A stretch of 9,762 nucleotides of DNA from Bacteroidales bacterium (lineage in GTDB: Bacteria > Bacteroidota > Bacteroidia > Bacteroidales > Muribaculaceae), in assembly GCA_004552395.1 (NCBI GenBank), contig SFOK01000066.1, forward strand, positions 1-9,762, written 5' to 3'. The first letter of the stretch is position 1, and each line of letters opens with the position of its first letter. Made by a program: the position numbers and the translations under genes. The notes below the pieces were generated by a model. The model was not told the DNA's origin. It ran no database searches and saw only the letters and a program-made list of their open reading frames with translations. Below are positions 6,620 to 9,762 of this stretch, one piece after another.

Positions 6620-8428
6620 ATGATCCTCTGCATCACCGAGAAACCGAGCGTCGGCAAGGACATAGCGTCGATACTCGGCGCCTCAACCCGTCGCGACGGA
6701 TATTACGAAGGCAACGGCTACTGCGTGAGCTGGACCTTCGGACATCTCTGCACACTCAAGGAACCTCACGATTACTGCGACCAGTGGCGACGATGGTCGC
6801 TGGGCGCGCTGCCCATGATACCGCCCCGCTTCGGCATAAAGCTGATCGACGACGCCGGGATTCAGAAACAGTTTCATGTGCTTGAGGATCTGATAGCCAA
6901 AGCCGACGAGGTGATAAACTGCGGCGATGCCGGGCAGGAGGGTGAGCTCATCCAGCGGTGGGTGATGCAGAAGGCGTGCTGCACGAAGCCCGTGAAGAGG
7001 CTCTGGATATCGTCGCTCACCGACGAGTCGATACGCGAAGGGTTCCAAAACCTGCGGCCCGATTCCGAGCTCGTGCCGCTCTACAACGCAGGACTATGCC
7101 GCGCCATCGGCGACTGGATACTCGGCATGAACGCCACGCGCCTCTACACGCTCAAATACGGCGCCCGCGGACAGGTGCTCTCCGTGGGCCGCGTCCAGAC
7201 CCCTACTTTGGCTCTTGTCGTGAACCGTCAGCGCGAGATAGAGAACTTCGTGCCGACCGATTCGTGGGAGCTGCGCACCATATACCGCGAAGTGACGTTC
7301 ACCTCATCTCTCAAGCCCTTCGCCGAAGAGAAGAAGGGTCTCGAGCGGCTCGAGAAACTCAAAGAGAAGCCGCTCACCGTCACCGACATAACCCGCAAGA
7401 AAGGTAAGGAAGCGCCGCCGAGGCTGTTTGACCTCACGTCGCTGCAGGTAGAATGTAACCGCAAATTTTCCATGAGCGCCGACGACACGTTGCGTACCAT
7501 CCAGTCGCTCTACGAGAAGAAACTGACTACCTACCCGCGTGTGGACACCACATATCTCACCGACGACGTCTACCCCAAATGCGGCCCCATCCTCAACTCA
7601 CTTGCCGATTATCAGGAGCTGCTGCAGAATATCCGCGGGAAGAAGCTGCCCAAGTCGAAGAAGGTCTTCGACAATTCCAAAGTCACCGACCACCACGCAA
7701 TAATACCTACAGGCCAGCCCCTCCCCACCAATCTCACCGACTATGAACTGAAAGTATTCCACACCATAGCCCGCCGTTTCGTCTCCGTCTTCTTCCCGGA
7801 TTGCGAATTCGAGCAGACGGTGGTGAGCGCAAAGGTGGAGGATGTAAATTTCAAGGCGTCGGGCAAGGTGATCACCAACCCCGGCTGGAAGATCGTCTAT
7901 ACCAAGGACAAGGCCGATGAGGCGGAGGATGCCTCGAAAAAGGATGACGATAAAGTGCTACCGGCGTTCACAAAGGGTGAGACAGGTCCGCAGGAACCGT
8001 TCCTTGCCAAAAAGACCACCCAGCCGCCGAAATATTTCACGGAAGGTACGCTGCTGAAAGCGATGGAGACGGCAGGCAGTCTTGTGGACGACGAGGAGCT
8101 CCGCGAGGCGCTCAAGGCCAACGGTATCGGCCGGCCTTCCACACGAGCCGCCATCATAGAGATACTCTACAAACGCGGATATATACGCAAGGAGCGCAAG
8201 AGTTTGCGAGCCACCGAAGCCGGCTGCGCCCTCATAGACCTCATCCGCGAGGATGCACTCAAAAGCGCCAGACTCACAGGTATCTGGGAGAACAAGCTGC
8301 GCCGCATAGAAGCAGGAAGCTACGAACCTGCAGAATTCCTTGCGGAACTTAAGGAGATGATCCGCCAGATAGTGTTCACCGTGCTGTCCGACAATACGCC
8401 CCGCACAATCCGGTCAGCCACCAATTGA
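6620..8428 (+). CDS. topB: Type IA DNA topoisomerase III
   Basis: Type IA topoisomerases cut and pass single strands; topoisomerase III mainly decatenates and resolves replication and recombination intermediates. The 602-residue protein begins with the Toprim motif ITEKPSVGKD (E7), followed by GDAGQEGE (103-109), where the DxD pair is reduced to DAG as in some plasmid-type enzymes. SVGRVQTPTL (188-197) is a conserved core motif. The catalytic tyrosine is Y305 in TTYPRVDTTYL, and DHHAIIPT (357-364) and GIGRPSTRA (502-510) complete the core. No cysteine-pair zinc fingers follow the core; the protein ends with a basic/hydrophobic tail near 580-602. A charged insert lies at about 429-445. ATG at 6620 gives the standard MILCITEKPS start. 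The gene lies 115 nt after mazG. Function as chromosomal TopB is likely; no mobile-element genes are adjacent in the window. Confidence 0.93.
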   Translation: MILCITEKPSVGKDIASILGASTRRDGYYEGNGYCVSWTFGHLCTLKEPHDYCDQWRRWSLGALPMIPPRFGIKLIDDAGIQKQFHVLEDLIAKADEVINCGDAGQEGELIQRWVMQKACCTKPVKRLWISSLTDESIREGFQNLRPDSELVPLYNAGLCRAIGDWILGMNATRLYTLKYGARGQVLSVGRVQTPTLALVVNRQREIENFVPTDSWELRTIYREVTFTSSLKPFAEEKKGLERLEKLKEKPLTVTDITRKKGKEAPPRLFDLTSLQVECNRKFSMSADDTLRTIQSLYEKKLTTYPRVDTTYLTDDVYPKCGPILNSLADYQELLQNIRGKKLPKSKKVFDNSKVTDHHAIIPTGQPLPTNLTDYELKVFHTIARRFVSVFFPDCEFEQTVVSAKVEDVNFKASGKVITNPGWKIVYTKDKADEAEDASKKDDDKVLPAFTKGETGPQEPFLAKKTTQPPKYFTEGTLLKAMETAGSLVDDEELREALKANGIGRPSTRAAIIEILYKRGYIRKERKSLRATEAGCALIDLIREDALKSARLTGIWENKLRRIEAGSYEPAEFLAELKEMIRQIVFTVLSDNTPRTIRSATN

Positions 8429-8477
8429 TTTTTGCCGCCGCAGTCCCGATTATTGACCGATTTTTAAATATTTCAGA

Positions 8478-8513
8478 AATTTCCCGAAAAAATTGTAAAA
8501 ATTTTCGGAAATT
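8478..8513 (+). terminator. AT-rich hairpin after topB, possible terminator
   Basis: AATTTCC (8478-8484) pairs with GGAAATT (8507-8513), and after a bulged C, GAAAA (8486-8490) pairs with TTTTC (8502-8506), with a loop of about 11 nt. It begins about 50 nt after the topB stop. The sequence after it (ATTTGCAT) is not a real U-tract, and the -33 element of the next promoter starts directly behind it. Termination and promoter insulation are both possible roles. Confidence 0.4.
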
Positions 8514-8514
8514 A

Positions 8515-8546
8515 TTTGCATGTGTAAAATATTGTGACTAACTTGC
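8515..8546 (+). promoter_or_regulatory. Bacteroidetes promoter for the secreted-protein gene
   Basis: TTTG at 8515-8518 is separated by exactly 20 nt from TAACTTGC at 8539-8546, which departs from the -7 consensus TAnnTTTG at its last positions. Layout and spacing match Bacteroidetes housekeeping promoters. Transcription would start near 8552 and give a leader of about 70 nt before the ATG at 8620. Confidence 0.6.
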
Positions 8547-8619
8547 AACCGTAAAAACTATGCCTGACCCTATCTTAAAACTGGTGTTATCAAGCAGACA
8601 ACTAAAATATCACCATATT

Positions 8620-9762
8620 ATGCAAAAAAATACGAATATTTAGTCTAATTGCGACTTCGCTTGTGACTCTGACAGCTGTATCCGTTCCGTCGAATATCGC
8701 GGGCAAAAGTGCGCATCTGCGTTCCGGCGCAAAGGAGTCAATCGCTCAGCAGCATGAATCCATAATGGCTCAGGATGCGCCTGCGCTCTACGCCACGAAC
8801 GGCGAGGGCTGGTCGGTGCGCATGAATGTAGGTCTTGAAAAGTGGTTCACTTTCATTGAGTTCGAAAACGACGAATCGACCAATTACTATGAGTACCCGT
8901 CGTATTGGGTGACGCTGTACGCCTATAATAACGACGCGGAAAAGCCCACCAAAATCTACTACGATCTTTTCTGGCCCTGCGCCGCGATGGCTGACCACTA
9001 TAAGGACAGCGACTGGTTCAAAGGTGAGAATTTCGACTGGGACCGCGCGGCCAAGGAGTATGGGTCGCTGGAGGCCGCTCAGGCGCCGGCACCGATAGCT
9101 ACCATAGCGAAGATCATGGAGACGGAGGGTCCGGCTTACGTCCTTCCCGACGGCATGGTGCCTCCTTTATACGGTTGCGCCGACATTAAGAACCTGAATC
9201 CGTGCCCGCACTCGTGCACCTACGAGGGCAAGACGGGCTATCAGTTGAAACCGGCGAAAGTGACCTCAGGCCCGGTCGACTATAAGGAGGCCGCCTATCT
9301 GCTGATAAAATCATACGACGAGGAGAGCATGACCCTGGATTTTACGATGTACGCTCCGATGGGGACTCCGAAATCGGGCGACGTGAAAGTGGAAGCGACC
9401 GTGGAGGAGACGATGAGCACCACGGCTCCTGACTTCGGTTTCTCGCCTATCAACGTAACTCCGGGTGAGGCTCACGTATTCAACCTGGGCGCTGCCGACG
9501 CGGAGTATGAACTTGGCGAAGGCAAGACTCTTGGCGACTGTTTCGAGAATTTCAAACCGGCACAGATGTACTGTCTGGCTTACTGTACGGCGCCTTACAC
9601 ATTCGAGGGGCAATATGACGCCACTACCCTACCTGCGAGCCCCAAAGCCGACGGTGAAGCAGCAGCGATGGATCTCAGCTATGTGATAAGCTATTTCACT
9701 CTTGAGGAAAATGAGACCGAGAACGCTCCCTCCGGAATTGCCGAGGAAGAATTCTACACTGC
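8620..9762 (+). CDS. Secreted protein of unknown function, start out of frame, 3' end off window
   Basis: I do not recognise this protein. The frame is open from 8606 to the window end (about 380 residues) with coding-like composition, but contains no start codon before ATG 8765. The well-placed ATG at 8620 lies in another frame and reads only seven codons before TAG at 8641. Between them is a run of seven A (8624-8630). Removing one A joins the ATG to the long frame and yields MQKIRIFSLIATSLVTLTAV, a textbook Sec signal peptide with likely cleavage by about residue 28. The mature part is acidic and rich in Trp, Tyr and Phe, with scattered cysteines including GCADIKNLNPCPHSC and YCLAYC, which may form disulfides. 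No lipobox is present, so export to the periplasm or surface is inferred. A C-terminal sorting domain, if any, is outside the window. Promoter boxes stand upstream at 8515-8546. Confidence 0.75.
8624..8630 (+). repeat. A7 homopolymer causing a frame break at codons 2-4
   Basis: Seven consecutive A follow ATGC. With six A the ATG enters the long secreted-protein frame; with seven, as here, translation stops at TAG 8641. Such a tract can slip during replication or transcription, and is also a common place for sequencing indels. Confidence 0.7.

Noticed and set aside
6958..7407. 149-residue plus-strand frame inside topB
   Set aside because: An out-of-frame shadow of topB with Arg-rich composition and no domain.
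9311..9613. 100-residue minus-strand frame at the right end
   Set aside because: Antisense to the long open plus-strand frame, which has a promoter, signal peptide and better coding character.

Overview
The window looks like chromosomal DNA from a Bacteroidales bacterium, possibly Muribaculaceae-like. This rests on Bacteroidetes-type promoter boxes (TTTG, about 20 nt, TAnnTTTG), A-rich rather than strong Shine-Dalgarno start regions, and protein variants that read as Bacteroidales (GlmM with a GEGNGG sugar loop, topoisomerase III with GDAGQEGE, a DUF4827-like lipoprotein). Coding DNA is GC-rich and the spacers are AT-rich. Family-level placement is inference. There is no tRNA, rRNA, CRISPR array or transposase.

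Left half, minus strand (5440 down to 1): a run of five genes transcribed leftward: nrnA (DHH-family oligoribonuclease/pAp phosphatase), a small DUF4827-like lipoprotein, glmM (phosphoglucosamine mutase), sppA (67K-type membrane signal peptide peptidase) and the 5' end of lpxK (lipid A 4'-kinase), which is cut by the window edge. nrnA and the lipoprotein gene overlap by ATGA. The other junctions are 142-171 nt and hold short repeats and hairpins, notably three evenly spaced palindrome-like elements before sppA. The shared theme is the envelope: GlmM feeds UDP-GlcNAc into peptidoglycan and lipid A, LpxK completes lipid A, and SppA clears signal peptides.

A divergent spacer (5441-5712) has two oppositely facing TAnnTTTG boxes flanking a small inverted repeat. 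It separates the leftward run from the rightward genes mazG (NTP pyrophosphohydrolase) and topB (type IA topoisomerase III).

Right end (8620-9762): after a hairpin and a well-formed Bacteroidetes promoter, a secreted protein of unknown function runs off the window. Its ATG is out of frame with the long ORF because of a run of seven A just after the start. Six A would give a perfect signal peptide. This is the most notable anomaly: a possible phase-variable tract, an inactivating indel or a sequencing error. I found no convincing new multi-gene system; the rest is mostly ordinary housekeeping DNA with a few interesting regulatory-looking elements.
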